From Streptomyces coeruleorubidus (GTDB taxonomy: Bacteria; Actinomycetota; Actinomycetes; Streptomycetales; Streptomycetaceae), in contig NZ_CP023694.1 in NCBI RefSeq assembly GCF_008705135.1, forward strand, positions 9,271,699 through 9,335,698: DNA of 64,000 nt, in the 5' to 3' direction. The notes beneath the pieces were generated by a model. It ran no database searches, had not been told where the DNA came from, and saw only the letters and a list, made by a program, of their open reading frames with translations. Both the position numbers and the translations under genes were made by a program. The first letter of the stretch is position 1; each line of letters starts with the position of its first letter. Of the stretch, positions 8,238 to 17,009 are shown piece by piece.

Positions 8238-9212
8238 TCACGGCGGCGTCGTCAGGAGAGGGACGTCGGTGGGGGAGAGGTCGGTGCGGGGGCGGTGCAG
8301 GCGTGCGGGGTGTCGCCACCGGCCGGCGGCGTCGCGGGCGACGTCGACGCCGACCTCCACGACCAGCTCGGGACGCACGAGCGTGACGTCCAGCGTCTGC
8401 CTGGTGCCCCATCCGGCAGCAAACGACCAGCCCCTCCACGGATGTCCGGGCAGGGCCGGAGCGAGGAGGCCGGCGAGTGTGCTGCTGGTCGCCTGGGTGA
8501 GGGTGGTAGTTCGGCCGGTGTACTCAAGGCGCCCTCGGGCGTCGTACCTGCCGAGCAGCAGACTGCGCGGCGCGGTCACAGGTCCGGTGACTGCGCTGAC
8601 GATCGCCTCGGTCGTCTCCCGAACCTTGTACTTCCGCCAGCCCCTCGCTGACGGCTGATACGTACTGTCCAGCCGCTTGTAGACCACGCCTTCCATGCCG
8701 ACCGCCGACCATGTCAGCCACTCGCGCACCGTGTCCGGGTCGGTGGTCGACGGGCACAGCGCCCATGGCGCGGACAGCGGCCGCGCGGAGAACAGCGATT
8801 CCAGTGCGGCCCGGCGCCTCCGGTACGGCCAGAGTGTCGTGTCCGTGCCGGACAGTCTGAGCAGGTCGAAGGCGACGAAGTGGGCCGGCCACTCGGCAGC
8901 CGCCCGGGCCGCCCCGGCACCACGCCGCTGCAACCGGTCCTGCAACCGCTCGAAGGCGAGCCGCCGTTCCTCCCACACGACCAGCTCGCCGTCCAGAGCG
9001 GTCGCGTCCGGCAGCTGCGCGGCGCCGGCCACAACCTCCGGGAACGCGGAGGCCAGCTCGGTGCCGCGCCTTGAGCGCAGCACCACCTGCCCCGCGTCGA
9101 CGGAGACCAGGGCCCGGAACCCGTCCCACTTAGGTTCTGCGGCCCAGCCGGGCCGCAGATCGGGATCGGGCACGGGCAAAGTCAGCATCGGCTCCGGCAG
9201 CGTCCACGTCAC
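8238..9212 (-). CDS. ATP-dependent DNA ligase (LigC/LigD ligase-domain type)
   Basis: 324 residues from GTG 9212. The adenylation motif is EPKWDGFR (residues 26-33), with Lys28 as the AMP-accepting lysine. DGELVVWEERRLAFERLQ is motif III, EGVVYKRLDSTY motif IV, and WRKYKVRETTEAIV motif V; an OB-fold region with RTTTLT and W..AGWGTRQTLDVTLVRPELVVEV follows. It seals nicks in duplex DNA, and in actinomycetes such enzymes serve repair and end joining. No Ku or polymerase/primase gene is near. The 3' end and downstream flank are duplicated in degraded form at 50790-51030. Confidence 0.9.
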   Translation of the reverse strand: MTWTLPEPMLTLPVPDPDLRPGWAAEPKWDGFRALVSVDAGQVVLRSRRGTELASAFPEVVAGAAQLPDATALDGELVVWEERRLAFERLQDRLQRRGAGAARAAAEWPAHFVAFDLLRLSGTDTTLWPYRRRRAALESLFSARPLSAPWALCPSTTDPDTVREWLTWSAVGMEGVVYKRLDSTYQPSARGWRKYKVRETTEAIVSAVTGPVTAPRSLLLGRYDARGRLEYTGRTTTLTQATSSTLAGLLAPALPGHPWRGWSFAAGWGTRQTLDVTLVRPELVVEVGVDVARDAAGRWRHPARLHRPRTDLSPTDVPLLTTPP

Positions 9213-9344
9213 GCACCATGCCTTCCACACTGGCCGGCCGCCGTTCGAGTGCATGCCCCGAGCAGCGCCTCAGGCGAGCGAGGGGATCTTCCGTGTGACA
9301 CTGCTCGCCGGTCCCTTTCGAGCGGAACGGTCGTTGAGTCGGTC

Positions 9345-9713
9345 ATGGAGTTGTCGGCGCATGCCGGGCCCGGGGTAGAGAAGGCAGCCGAACAGGCCGT
9401 CGAGAGCGCCTGTCACCTCGCGGACCTCGCGGGCCCGGACGCATGGAGCACGGCGGCCACTGAGGATGTCCTCGACGCGATCGACACCCTCACCGACACC
9501 CTTAGCACCGTCGGGGAGGACCTCGCACAGGCCCTCGCCGCAGTGGCGACCGCCACCGCCCAGGCGCGCCGACGCCTGGGCATCACCGTGGACGACCAGG
9601 CGCCCGGGCGGGACAGCGCGGCGTCGGTACCCGTGGCGGGTGGCCCGGGGCGAAGGCCGCCCAGACGTCGCGGGCTCGGTCCGGGCTTCCGAGGCATCCG
9701 CAAGGACCGCTGA
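9345..9713 (+). CDS. Small helical protein, unknown
   Basis: 122 residues from ATG 9345 (no strong RBS). The first ~85 residues are predicted almost entirely helical with heptad-like spacing (VLDAIDTLTDTLSTVGEDLAQALAAVATATAQARRRLG), then a Gly/Pro/Arg-rich tail. No known motif. It is divergent from the DNA ligase, with 132 bases between the starts. Confidence 0.5.
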   Translation: MELSAHAGPGVEKAAEQAVESACHLADLAGPDAWSTAATEDVLDAIDTLTDTLSTVGEDLAQALAAVATATAQARRRLGITVDDQAPGRDSAASVPVAGGPGRRPPRRRGLGPGFRGIRKDR

Positions 9714-9861
9714 GCTTGTCCTTTAAGGTCTGGGGCCCGCCACTCCCGCTCGATGCTCGGATACATGCAGCGCGACGACGGATGGGACGACAATCCCTCT
9801 GCCGGCCTCGCCTGACACCGCGATCGTCTCCGTCACAGAACAGCGAAAGGGGTGACGCCGA

Positions 9862-10242
9862 GTGCAGAGCACGCACGCCGTCATCGTCGTCACGCACAAG
9901 CTCACGCGTCAGGGCACCGCCAAGGGCGGAAAGGGGACTCCCGCGTCCGTCCACACCGCCCACTGCCCGGCGCTCGCCCTCACCGGCGAGAGCGCCGGCA
10001 CTCCTGAGGAGGCCGTTCGGCGTCTCACGGAATCGGTCACCGCCGACGCCGTTGTCACGCTCCAGAAGAACGTGCCGGACGAACTGATCGCCGTCCTGCC
10101 GGTCAAGCTTCTGTCGGCCGACGAGGAGGGCGGGCCTGCGTTCGAGTGGGGCGACATCCAAGAGGCCCACCTCACCGACGTCCGCTCCATCGGCACGACC
10201 GAGCCCACCATCGGCGCGGTACAGCGACTCCTGAAGGAGTAG
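9862..10242 (+). CDS. Hypothetical protein, possibly truncated by an in-frame TAG
   Basis: 126 residues from GTG 9862 (GGGGTGA upstream). A beta-rich start (THAVIVVTHKLTRQG) is followed by EEAVRRLTESVTADAVVTL; no family recognised. After the TAG at 10240-10242 the same frame stays open for 53 more codons to a TAG at 10402-10404, reading EREAFLAEIQRAPLGEQL...WWVHALLGRYEVQVPQG, which looks like genuine protein sequence. The gene may originally have ended at 10404, with the internal TAG a nonsense mutation. Confidence 0.5.
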   Translation: MQSTHAVIVVTHKLTRQGTAKGGKGTPASVHTAHCPALALTGESAGTPEEAVRRLTESVTADAVVTLQKNVPDELIAVLPVKLLSADEEGGPAFEWGDIQEAHLTDVRSIGTTEPTIGAVQRLLKE

Positions 10243-10410
10243 GAGCGGGAGGCGTTCCTCGCCGAGATCCAACGCGCGCCGCTCGGCGAGCAGCTCATCC
10301 GGGTGCTGACCCGCTGGTGGGTGCACGCACTACTGGGCAGGTACGAGGTCCAGGTGCCGCAAGGCATCGCGGACATGCGGCTGATCGAGCTTCCTCGTAC
10401 GTAGCCGGTC

Positions 10411-10459
10411 ACACGTCAGCCCCTGTTGGGTCCAATGAGTCCAACTGGGGCTGATGTGT
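10411..10459. terminator. Long imperfect inverted repeat between convergent genes
   Basis: Arms 10411-10429 (ACACGTCAGCCCCTGTTGG) and 10441-10459 pair at 17 of 19 positions around an 11-base loop. The repeat lies just after the plus-strand gene region ending at 10404 and before the minus-strand gene ending at 10623. A bidirectional transcription terminator is the simplest reading; there is no T-run, as is usual in Streptomyces. Confidence 0.6.
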
Positions 10460-10622
10460 ACTTACCGGATCACCGTCGAGGTCGCCGCTGACGAGGCGCA
10501 CTGGGCGGAGCAGTACCGGGCGGGCACGTCCGCCTCAGGGGCGAGATACGGGGTGGCCCCGCACACGCAGATGCCGGCGGCCAGCTTGCGGATGTGGGCG
10601 GCGGCGGACCTGGCCCTCTTCC

Positions 10623-11393
10623 TCAGGCGGAGGTGTTCGTTTTCCTCAGGCGGAGGTGTTCGTTGTCGATCGCATGCCGGATGGCCGTGGCTTCTGCGTC
10701 GTTGAGGTAGATCTCGTCGATCAGATCGGGATCTCCGTAGCAGCCCTCGACCAGTTCAGCGGCGACCTCGGAGAACGCTCCCTGGGCGACAGCGGCCGCG
10801 ATCAGCGCGTCGCCCTGGTCCCCCGCATGCGCGGCGGCCGGAGTGCTCTCGAACTCCTGCCGCCGGTCGTTGCCCCACGCCCAAGCCATCTTGGCGAGTT
10901 CAGTCTTGGAGCGTTGGGCGAGGTGCTGGCGCTCGCAGTACGGGATCAAGGATTCGGCGACCGGCAGGTGCTGGCACCCCGGGGCGAGGCACAGCTCGGC
11001 GACCCAGTCGTCCTGTGACAGCAGGAGCTGGAAGCGGCGACCGCCGCACGCCACCACAACGGCGTTGAAACCGTCGCGGGACTCCATCGTCATCTCGGCG
11101 GACAGACCGCTCGCCGCGAGGTCACCGGTCAGCTGCAGGACCGACGTGTAGGGCACGGGGCCGTCCAGCAGCGCCGAGTCGAACATGCGCGGTGCCCATT
11201 CGGCGTCGACCTCGGGATGGTCACCTGTCCACTCGGGGGAGGTTGTGCACTCGACGAGCAGTTCCCGCAAGGAGAACACCGTCGGCGAACTGCCGGACGC
11301 GGTGGCCTGACGCAGTGCGGCGGTGTACTTGGCGCCGGTCTCGCGCTGCGCCGCACGGGCGCGCCGAGCAGCGGTGCTCTGGTTACGTGGCAT
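10623..11393 (-). CDS. Conserved hypothetical Streptomyces protein
   Basis: 256 residues from ATG 11393. The N-terminus MPRNQSTAARRARAAQRET is basic and of a type common in Streptomyces hypothetical proteins; longer in-frame upstream sequence has low protein character. The middle contains FQLLLSQDDWVAELCLAPGCQHLPVAESLIPYCERQHLA, with four Cys/His that could bind a metal. The C-terminal part is acidic and helical. No known family; no operon partner. Confidence 0.6.
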   Translation of the reverse strand: MPRNQSTAARRARAAQRETGAKYTAALRQATASGSSPTVFSLRELLVECTTSPEWTGDHPEVDAEWAPRMFDSALLDGPVPYTSVLQLTGDLAASGLSAEMTMESRDGFNAVVVACGGRRFQLLLSQDDWVAELCLAPGCQHLPVAESLIPYCERQHLAQRSKTELAKMAWAWGNDRRQEFESTPAAAHAGDQGDALIAAAVAQGAFSEVAAELVEGCYGDPDLIDEIYLNDAEATAIRHAIDNEHLRLRKTNTSA

Positions 11394-11943
11394 CGGTCTT
11401 CTCCGACTCGACGGGCACGCCCACGCCGCCCGTCGACGAAGAGATGCAACGTCAGGGCGTCGCGGGCCCCGTAGGACCTTGGCCGATCGCGGGCCGACGA
11501 CGTGGGCGTCGACCTGCGGCGGGCGGCGGTGCGCGTCCAGCCGAAGGCACCGTAGCGCAAGTGCAAGCCCAGGGCGGATAGGCCCGCGACTCTCGCTCGA
11601 TGTTCGGCTACATCCAGCGCGAGACCGCGGCGGCCAGGTTGGTCCCATTGCCCGCGAAGGTGATCTTCTTGCTCTCGCGGTACCACCTGATGCGCACACT
11701 CAGACAGAGCCTCCGCCAGATCCAGTACCGCAGCAATCATCGATGGCTACCTCGCCGGAACCGGCCTCACCTTGACGACACCACGCCAACAAAGTCAGTA
11801 ATGCCAGACCCGCTGCGCAGATCCTCACGGCCTACACACCCGGCGGGACACCAACCTGTCACGACACGGCGTAACCCGCACCGTCAAAGATCTCTAGCAA
11901 TGCCTGGATGCTTGCGGTAGGGGCGTCGATGGGCAGCAACGGC
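11394..11943. other. Intergenic stretch without a supported gene
   Basis: Reading frames here have no RBS and no family resemblance. About 45 bases at 11580-11625 closely resemble 9737-9782 (both contain CGCTCGATG followed by CGG..TACAT), a small dispersed repeat. It may contain the 5' flank of the minus-strand gene at 10623-11393. Confidence 0.4.
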
Positions 11944-14910
11944 TCACGGAATCGGGGACGGCTCTCGGCGGGCCCCAGTGTCATCGGCGTCCGCGGTAGC
12001 GGCGAGACGCTGCTGGAGCCGCACATGGCGGAACTCGTAGTGCGCGCCCGACTGCCGCAGCACTCCGCGGCGGTGGGCTTCAGCTAGGAACTGCATGAGC
12101 CGCCACGGCGCCCGCCCGGTCACGGCCAGCCAAATCCGGGCCGCGCCCATCCGTCCCCAGGCGCTCAGCGCGAGCGTGTTGGTGCCGACCTGCACCCATA
12201 CCTCGGTGTGCATCGTGCCCAGCGTGCTGCCGCGCCCCGCTGCCGAGATCAGCACAACGCAGGCCGCCCCCGAAACGAGGGCCGCGAACGCGCTGCGTCC
12301 GAAGGTGGCGGCGCGGTCGGTGCGCAGGGTGTTGCGCGGGCCGGCGGCGCGGATCGTGTCGGAGGGGGTGTTCAGGGCTTGGTAGACCCCGGAGGCGCAG
12401 CCGCCGATGGTGCCGACGAGCATGCCGAAGCCGAGGCAGGGCCACACGGCGTCGAGAAGGATGACCCAGACTGGACGGCGTACCAACCACACCTTGACGT
12501 CGTGCGGCAGGGCGACGACCAGGTTGTGGGCGTCGACGGGCTTGTCCCGCCATGTGCCGGGCTCGCCCTTCCAGACGACCACCCACCGATCGTCCTTCTT
12601 CTGGATCCACGGCTTCCCCGTGAATTCGCCGAGTTCGTCGTTGTACGAGATCCGGGCCTGGTCGTTCACGACGAACGGATTGGCGAGCGCCGTACGCCGT
12701 ACCAACAGGATCTTCTCGGGTCGCGTCGAGCGGACGGAACGGCGGCCGTCGTCGGTCTCCCGAAGTCGCCATCCACGGATCACGTCGTCGTTCGATGGCC
12801 GGCCGGCCGAGTGGATCTCGTACGCAGCGAAGGCGCCGGTGACGCAGCCCACGACGGTCCCGGCGCAGACGCTGATGAGAGTGCAGGCGATGAAGCCCCG
12901 CACCAGTCCCTTCCGGAAGGCGCGCAGTACGACGGCCGGGCTTGTGTACTGCTCGGCCGCCCGTTCGCCGCGCCGCATCCCCGCGAGGAAGAACAGCAGT
13001 CCGGTGACCACGCAAGTCGCGGCCGGGAGTACCTCCGTGACACAGCCGTAGATCACAAATCCGGCCAGGACGACCACGCCGCCCAGCGCCCGCACAACCC
13101 GTGGACCGTCTGGGCTGTATGCCCACGGCAGACCCAGCGGAAGGGGGCGCCGGGGCAAGCCGCCGACGGCGAACATCATCGACAGGACGAGGCCGAAACA
13201 GCACCCGTTGAGGAACCAGGCGGGCCGCTGGGTGAATACGGCGCCGAGTCGCGAGCTGACAAGCGGCGGTACAAGCAGGCCCAGAGCCACCGCAACGACC
13301 GCAGCCGCAGCGGTCATCACCAGCGCCATGCGAGCCAACTGCCGTGGCCCCTGAGGAGTCCGGGCCGTGGCGGGCATCAGCTTGGCCATTCCGAAGCACA
13401 GGCCCACGTAGATGCCCGCGAAGTTGAGTACCGCCGACAGCGGGCTGTCCCAGTTGGCGACCACGCCACCGCCGAACACCGCCAGCGGGACCAGCAGCGT
13501 CGCGGTGGCGAGCAGCGCCAGGAATGCCGGGCCGAGCACGCGCAGCGCGGGCGGCATCGCGGCGGGCAGCTCCCACCAGGCCAGTCGCCAGACATCGGTT
13601 GTACTCGAACCGCCTGTCGCACTGGTACGGCCAGCCGCTCCGGTGCCGCCCACGTCGTCGGGGCGGTGGCTCGGAAGTTCGCGGGCGAGGCGACGGAGCC
13701 AGCGGTCGGCAGCCTCCGGACGCCAGGGGCTCGCACGGTCGGCGAAGGCCGCCGGGACGAAGGCATCCAGCAAGTGCTTCTCGATGTCCTCGGCCGTGGG
13801 GAAGCGAACCTCGTCGTTGAGTTCGGACGGGTCGCGGGAGCTATCCCCATAAACCGTGCGCGCCAGTGTCACCATCAGCGGCGACTTGAGTACGGCGGCC
13901 AAGGAGACGGAGGGCGCGTCAAGGACGGCCGTCCAGACCGTGGCAGGCTCTCCGCCCGGGGCAGTCTCGCCGTTCGAACGTGCCGTTCGCTCCAGGTAGT
14001 CCCGCACTGCAGCCCGCTCCAGCGGCCGCAGTTCCACGACCTCGGCGGCCGTCAGCACGTCAGCATCGCCGCGCACTGCGCTGTCCCAGACGGCGGTACG
14101 GCAGGTGAGCAGAACGGGCAGCCGCTCGTCGAGGTCGGCGTTCAAGAGGCGCAACGCATCCGGGTGTGCTTCTGCAGGCAGTTCGTCGAAGCCGTCGAGT
14201 ACCGGCAAGATGAGACCGGCGTCCAGTAGTTCTTCGGCCAGCGTGCGCTCGCCCCGCACGGCCGCCAGCGGCCGGTACTCGGCGGCCAGCCGCTCGGCCA
14301 GCCACTCGCGCAGACCGACCGACCGGGGGTCCCAGCCCGCCAGGGCGAACAGCACCGGGACGGGGTCGCCGGGCCGCCGGGCGTCGATCGCGCCGAGGAC
14401 GAACTTAACGGCGAGGACGGTCTTGCCCGCCCCCGGCTCGCCCAGCACGACCAGGCGGTGAGAAGGCAGGTCCCTGAACATCTCGACGATCCGGTCGAGC
14501 CGCTGGTCGCCGTCGCGTGGTGCGGGCAGGGGACGCCCGCGCCAGACGTTCCGGCCGTGGTCGGCGAGCGGCGGGCCGACGCGCGACCAGTGCACGCTCA
14601 GCGGCTCCGGGTCCTGCAGACGGCGCAGTCGTGCTTCGACCGCCCACTGGGCCTGCACCGCCTCGACGAGTTCGTCAGCAGCCCGTCGTCGCCGGTCGGC
14701 ACTCGTCCGATTGTCCGCCGGTCCGCGCACGAGGTCGGCCACGAAGGCGCAGACTGAGACGAATGCGGAGATCGAGGAGATCCACATCGACGCCTCGTCC
14801 GCGTCGCCGCCCCTGCTGGCCAAGACGACGGCCAGCGCGACCAGGGCGGCTGCGACCACGCCCAGCCCGACGCGTCGTTGTACCCCTGCTTCGCTGAGTG
14901 GTGTCCACAT
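11944..14910 (-). CDS. Membrane-anchored NACHT NTPase
   Basis: 988 residues from ATG 14910. Two N-terminal membrane helices (~15-32 and ~43-61) precede a NACHT ATPase domain with Walker A GEPGAGKT (157-164) and Walker B LILPVLDGFDELP (233-245); LLTCRTAVW fits the sensor region. From ~residue 480 onward come eight or nine hydrophobic segments (e.g. AFLALLATATLLVPLAVFGGGVV, VVVLAGFVIYGCV). The C-terminus ends QSGAHYEFRHVRLQQRL, typical of actinobacterial NACHT proteins. These are STAND signalling ATPases; some bacterial NACHT proteins defend against phage, but that role is inferred here. No protease or nuclease domain is fused, so the membrane part may be the effector. Confidence 0.85.
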   Translation of the reverse strand: MWTPLSEAGVQRRVGLGVVAAALVALAVVLASRGGDADEASMWISSISAFVSVCAFVADLVRGPADNRTSADRRRRAADELVEAVQAQWAVEARLRRLQDPEPLSVHWSRVGPPLADHGRNVWRGRPLPAPRDGDQRLDRIVEMFRDLPSHRLVVLGEPGAGKTVLAVKFVLGAIDARRPGDPVPVLFALAGWDPRSVGLREWLAERLAAEYRPLAAVRGERTLAEELLDAGLILPVLDGFDELPAEAHPDALRLLNADLDERLPVLLTCRTAVWDSAVRGDADVLTAAEVVELRPLERAAVRDYLERTARSNGETAPGGEPATVWTAVLDAPSVSLAAVLKSPLMVTLARTVYGDSSRDPSELNDEVRFPTAEDIEKHLLDAFVPAAFADRASPWRPEAADRWLRRLARELPSHRPDDVGGTGAAGRTSATGGSSTTDVWRLAWWELPAAMPPALRVLGPAFLALLATATLLVPLAVFGGGVVANWDSPLSAVLNFAGIYVGLCFGMAKLMPATARTPQGPRQLARMALVMTAAAAVVAVALGLLVPPLVSSRLGAVFTQRPAWFLNGCCFGLVLSMMFAVGGLPRRPLPLGLPWAYSPDGPRVVRALGGVVVLAGFVIYGCVTEVLPAATCVVTGLLFFLAGMRRGERAAEQYTSPAVVLRAFRKGLVRGFIACTLISVCAGTVVGCVTGAFAAYEIHSAGRPSNDDVIRGWRLRETDDGRRSVRSTRPEKILLVRRTALANPFVVNDQARISYNDELGEFTGKPWIQKKDDRWVVVWKGEPGTWRDKPVDAHNLVVALPHDVKVWLVRRPVWVILLDAVWPCLGFGMLVGTIGGCASGVYQALNTPSDTIRAAGPRNTLRTDRAATFGRSAFAALVSGAACVVLISAAGRGSTLGTMHTEVWVQVGTNTLALSAWGRMGAARIWLAVTGRAPWRLMQFLAEAHRRGVLRQSGAHYEFRHVRLQQRLAATADADDTGARREPSPIP

Positions 14911-15018
14911 GGCCTGACCCCCGTGCCCCGAACTGCCGGTCCCAGGTGAACGAGGTGCCGGGCGGCTGTGGTACTGGTGCTGGAGTAGGCGCACAGAAGC
15001 ATGACGGGAGCGTGCGCG

Positions 15019-15160
15019 ACGGCCACGCCGAACTCAGCGCCTTCTGAACAGTCCGCCAGCCCACCCGGTACTTGCGCTCCAGCGCCCGGTTCGACATGCC
15101 CTCGCGAGCGTCACGCCGCAGCGCGGCATACAACTCGACCTTCGACTGACCAGGCGGCAT
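15019..15160 (-). pseudogene. IS21-type IstA N-terminal remnant (copy 1)
   Basis: MPPGQSKVELYAALRRDARE, GMSNRALERKYRVGWRTVQ and KALSSAWPSRT form the HTH at the start of IS21-family IstA transposases; the rest of the gene is absent. A second copy of the same N-terminus lies at 16285-16546. The two copies share sequence upstream of the start as well (GAGCACAT...ACACCGCAACCCC-like). It lies between the NACHT gene and a methyltransferase. Confidence 0.75.
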
Positions 15161-15392
15161 CGGCGGTGCTCCTTCATTGAGCACATTCACCTTGCCACCG
15201 CAACCCCGCGAGTGACACTACTTCTCACGAACAACTTCCCAGCTAACCAGCCGGTGACATCCACTCAGACGGACAACTGACAACCCACAAACACCGTCAG
15301 AGCCATCCTTGCGAAAACCATTGGTGCCCGGCTTGCTCCGCTGATGGACTGACGTCCTACCGTGAGTCTGCCGCGTGAGGGAGGTAGTGGTT

Positions 15393-16148
15393 GTGACAGG
15401 CTATGACGTGCTTGCCGAGGTGTACGAATGGCTCATCTCGGATGCAAAGTTGCCTCCAGCCGAGTTCGCTGCGTCGTTCGACGACGTCCTCAATCTCCTG
15501 CCGTCGAACGCTCACGTCCTCGACTGTTCGTGCGGAACCGGACAGTTGGCGGTTGGCCTCGCCGGTCGTGGCATGCAGGTTGTCGCAACTGACGCCAGCG
15601 AGGCGATGGTTCGTCGGACTGCAGAGTTGTCTGAGGAGTTCGGGGCATCCGTCCGGGCCGTACGGGCGAACTGGGAAGAGTTGCCCGACCATTTCCAGGA
15701 CAACACGTTCGACATGGTGTTCTGCGTTGGCAACTCGCTTCACCATGCCGCGGGCGCGACAGGCAGGGGTGCTGCTCTGGAGTCGATGTCACGGCTTCTG
15801 CGCCCCGGCGGGCGCTTGGTACTCACATCCCGCACTTGGGAACTCGTGAGGGCCAGAGGTTCCCGGCTGGAGATCAGTGACCGACTCGTCCGCCGGAACG
15901 GTCGCGATGCCGTCGTGGTCTACCGCTGGGAGATTGCGCCGCATTGGGAGGAGGAGCACCACATCGAGATTGCGATCGCGCAAGTTGATGCGACCGGGTT
16001 GGTTCTTGTCCGCTCGGAACTGCTGTCCTGCTGGCCCTACCGGTACGAGGAACTCGAAGTCGAGCTGCACCGGGTCGGACTCCAAACGGAACTGAGCACG
16101 TTCGATCTTGAGGCCGAGAACTACATGGTGGTCGCGAGCAAGGTATAA
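15393..16148 (+). CDS. Class I SAM-dependent methyltransferase
   Basis: 251 residues from GTG 15393, preceded by GGGAGG at 15379-15384; an in-frame GTG at 15375 is possible. Motif I is HVLDCSCGTGQLAVGLAGRG (~41-60), then VVATDASEAMV and FDMVFCVGNSLHHA, and LRPGGRLVLTSRTWE after motif III, as in Rossmann-fold small-molecule methyltransferases. The C-terminal YEELEVELHRVGL segment is usual for the group. Substrate unknown. It is flanked by istA remnants at 15019-15160 and 16285-16546, so it may be cargo carried in between IS copies. Confidence 0.85.
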   Translation: MTGYDVLAEVYEWLISDAKLPPAEFAASFDDVLNLLPSNAHVLDCSCGTGQLAVGLAGRGMQVVATDASEAMVRRTAELSEEFGASVRAVRANWEELPDHFQDNTFDMVFCVGNSLHHAAGATGRGAALESMSRLLRPGGRLVLTSRTWELVRARGSRLEISDRLVRRNGRDAVVVYRWEIAPHWEEEHHIEIAIAQVDATGLVLVRSELLSCWPYRYEELEVELHRVGLQTELSTFDLEAENYMVVASKV

Positions 16149-16284
16149 ACACCGGACTCTCAGTCCCTGGCCGGACCGCGCGGTTGCTCGCAGGACGCTT
16201 GCGCCCTCTCATCGGTGCGGGTTCAAGTGGTCAACGCAACGCCTCGGACGAGGAGTGCTCGTCGATCAGACGGCGGTAGATCCG

Positions 16285-16546
16285 GGGTGACGGTGTGGCG
16301 CTGTTTCCTGGTCGCGTCCAGATCAATGAGCAGGATCTCGTCGATCAGCAGCGTGAACGGATCCAGCTTCGACGGCCGCGCCGAAGCGGTTGTCGTGCGT
16401 GGCTGCGGCCAAGCCGAGGTCAGGGCCTTGTTGACCGTGCTCCAGGTGACGCCGTACTTGCACTGCAACGCCCGGTTCGACATGCCATCGCGGGAGTCGC
16501 GCCGCAGCGCGGCGTACAACTCGACCTTCGACTGGCCAGGCGGCAT
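16285..16546 (-). pseudogene. IS21-type IstA remnant (copy 2)
   Basis: It starts MPPGQSKVELYAALRRDSRD like copy 1 at 15019-15160 but runs further: SKLDPFTLLIDEIL and DLDATRKQRHTVT are the next conserved IstA block. It is truncated after that, before the DDE domain. Upstream (16560-16670) are repeated TGACGTCA...CGAACA-type sequences that look like IS ends. Confidence 0.75.
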
Positions 16547-16664
16547 CGGGGGTGCTCCTTTACTGAGCACATCCAGCTTGACACCGCAACCCCGATGGTG
16601 ACGTCAGAATTCGCGAACATCTTTCTGGGCCATCACCTGGTGCCGTCAGCTTTCACGAACAACT

Positions 16665-16880
16665 GACGTCACCAACTACCGACAGAACCACAGCGGCCTT
16701 TTCGCGGGCGGCGCGCACCATCTCGTCCAGCCCGTTGGCGACCTGCCGCCTTCTCCGAGGACTGGCCGATCCGCACCATCGTGTCCTTCAGCGTCGCTCC
16801 GGCCTGCGTCGACAGGGTGTGCCCTGTGTGGTGAAGGTCGTAGAGCCTGACCGACTTCGGCAGGCCGACCATCAGCCGGG
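16665..16880 (-). pseudogene. Tyrosine recombinase (phage-type integrase) C-terminal remnant
   Basis: SVRLYDLHHTGHTLSTQAGA corresponds to the HxxR block of integrases (normally DLRHTGNT...), with the Arg position read as His here. TLKDTMVRIGQSSEKAA is the following conserved helix with GHSS changed to GQSS. Then the frame shifts to VANGLDEMVRAAREKAAV, an integrase-like tail. Neither the N-terminal domain nor a complete active site remains. Confidence 0.6.
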
Positions 16881-17009
16881 GTCGTAAGACGCATGTCGAA
16901 GCGCTCGTTTGACGAGGGGGCACGACGACGGCGAGGCGGCCCCGGCGTCACGCGCCCGCGACCCTGCGCGCTGGCGGAATTCGGACCTCGCTCCTCTGTA
17001 CCCGGCCAT

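Noticed and set aside
10454..10705. 83-codon ORF after the inverted repeat
   Set aside because: Starts inside the terminator-like repeat, runs antisense into the gene at 10623-11393, and has no recognisable motif.
11600..11920. 106-codon ORF on the plus strand
   Set aside because: No RBS, no family, ends in low-complexity sequence; kept only as intergenic.
12208..14229. 673-codon open frame on the plus strand
   Set aside because: Antisense shadow of the NACHT gene: composition is skewed, no motifs, and the minus-strand frame has clear Walker motifs and membrane helices.
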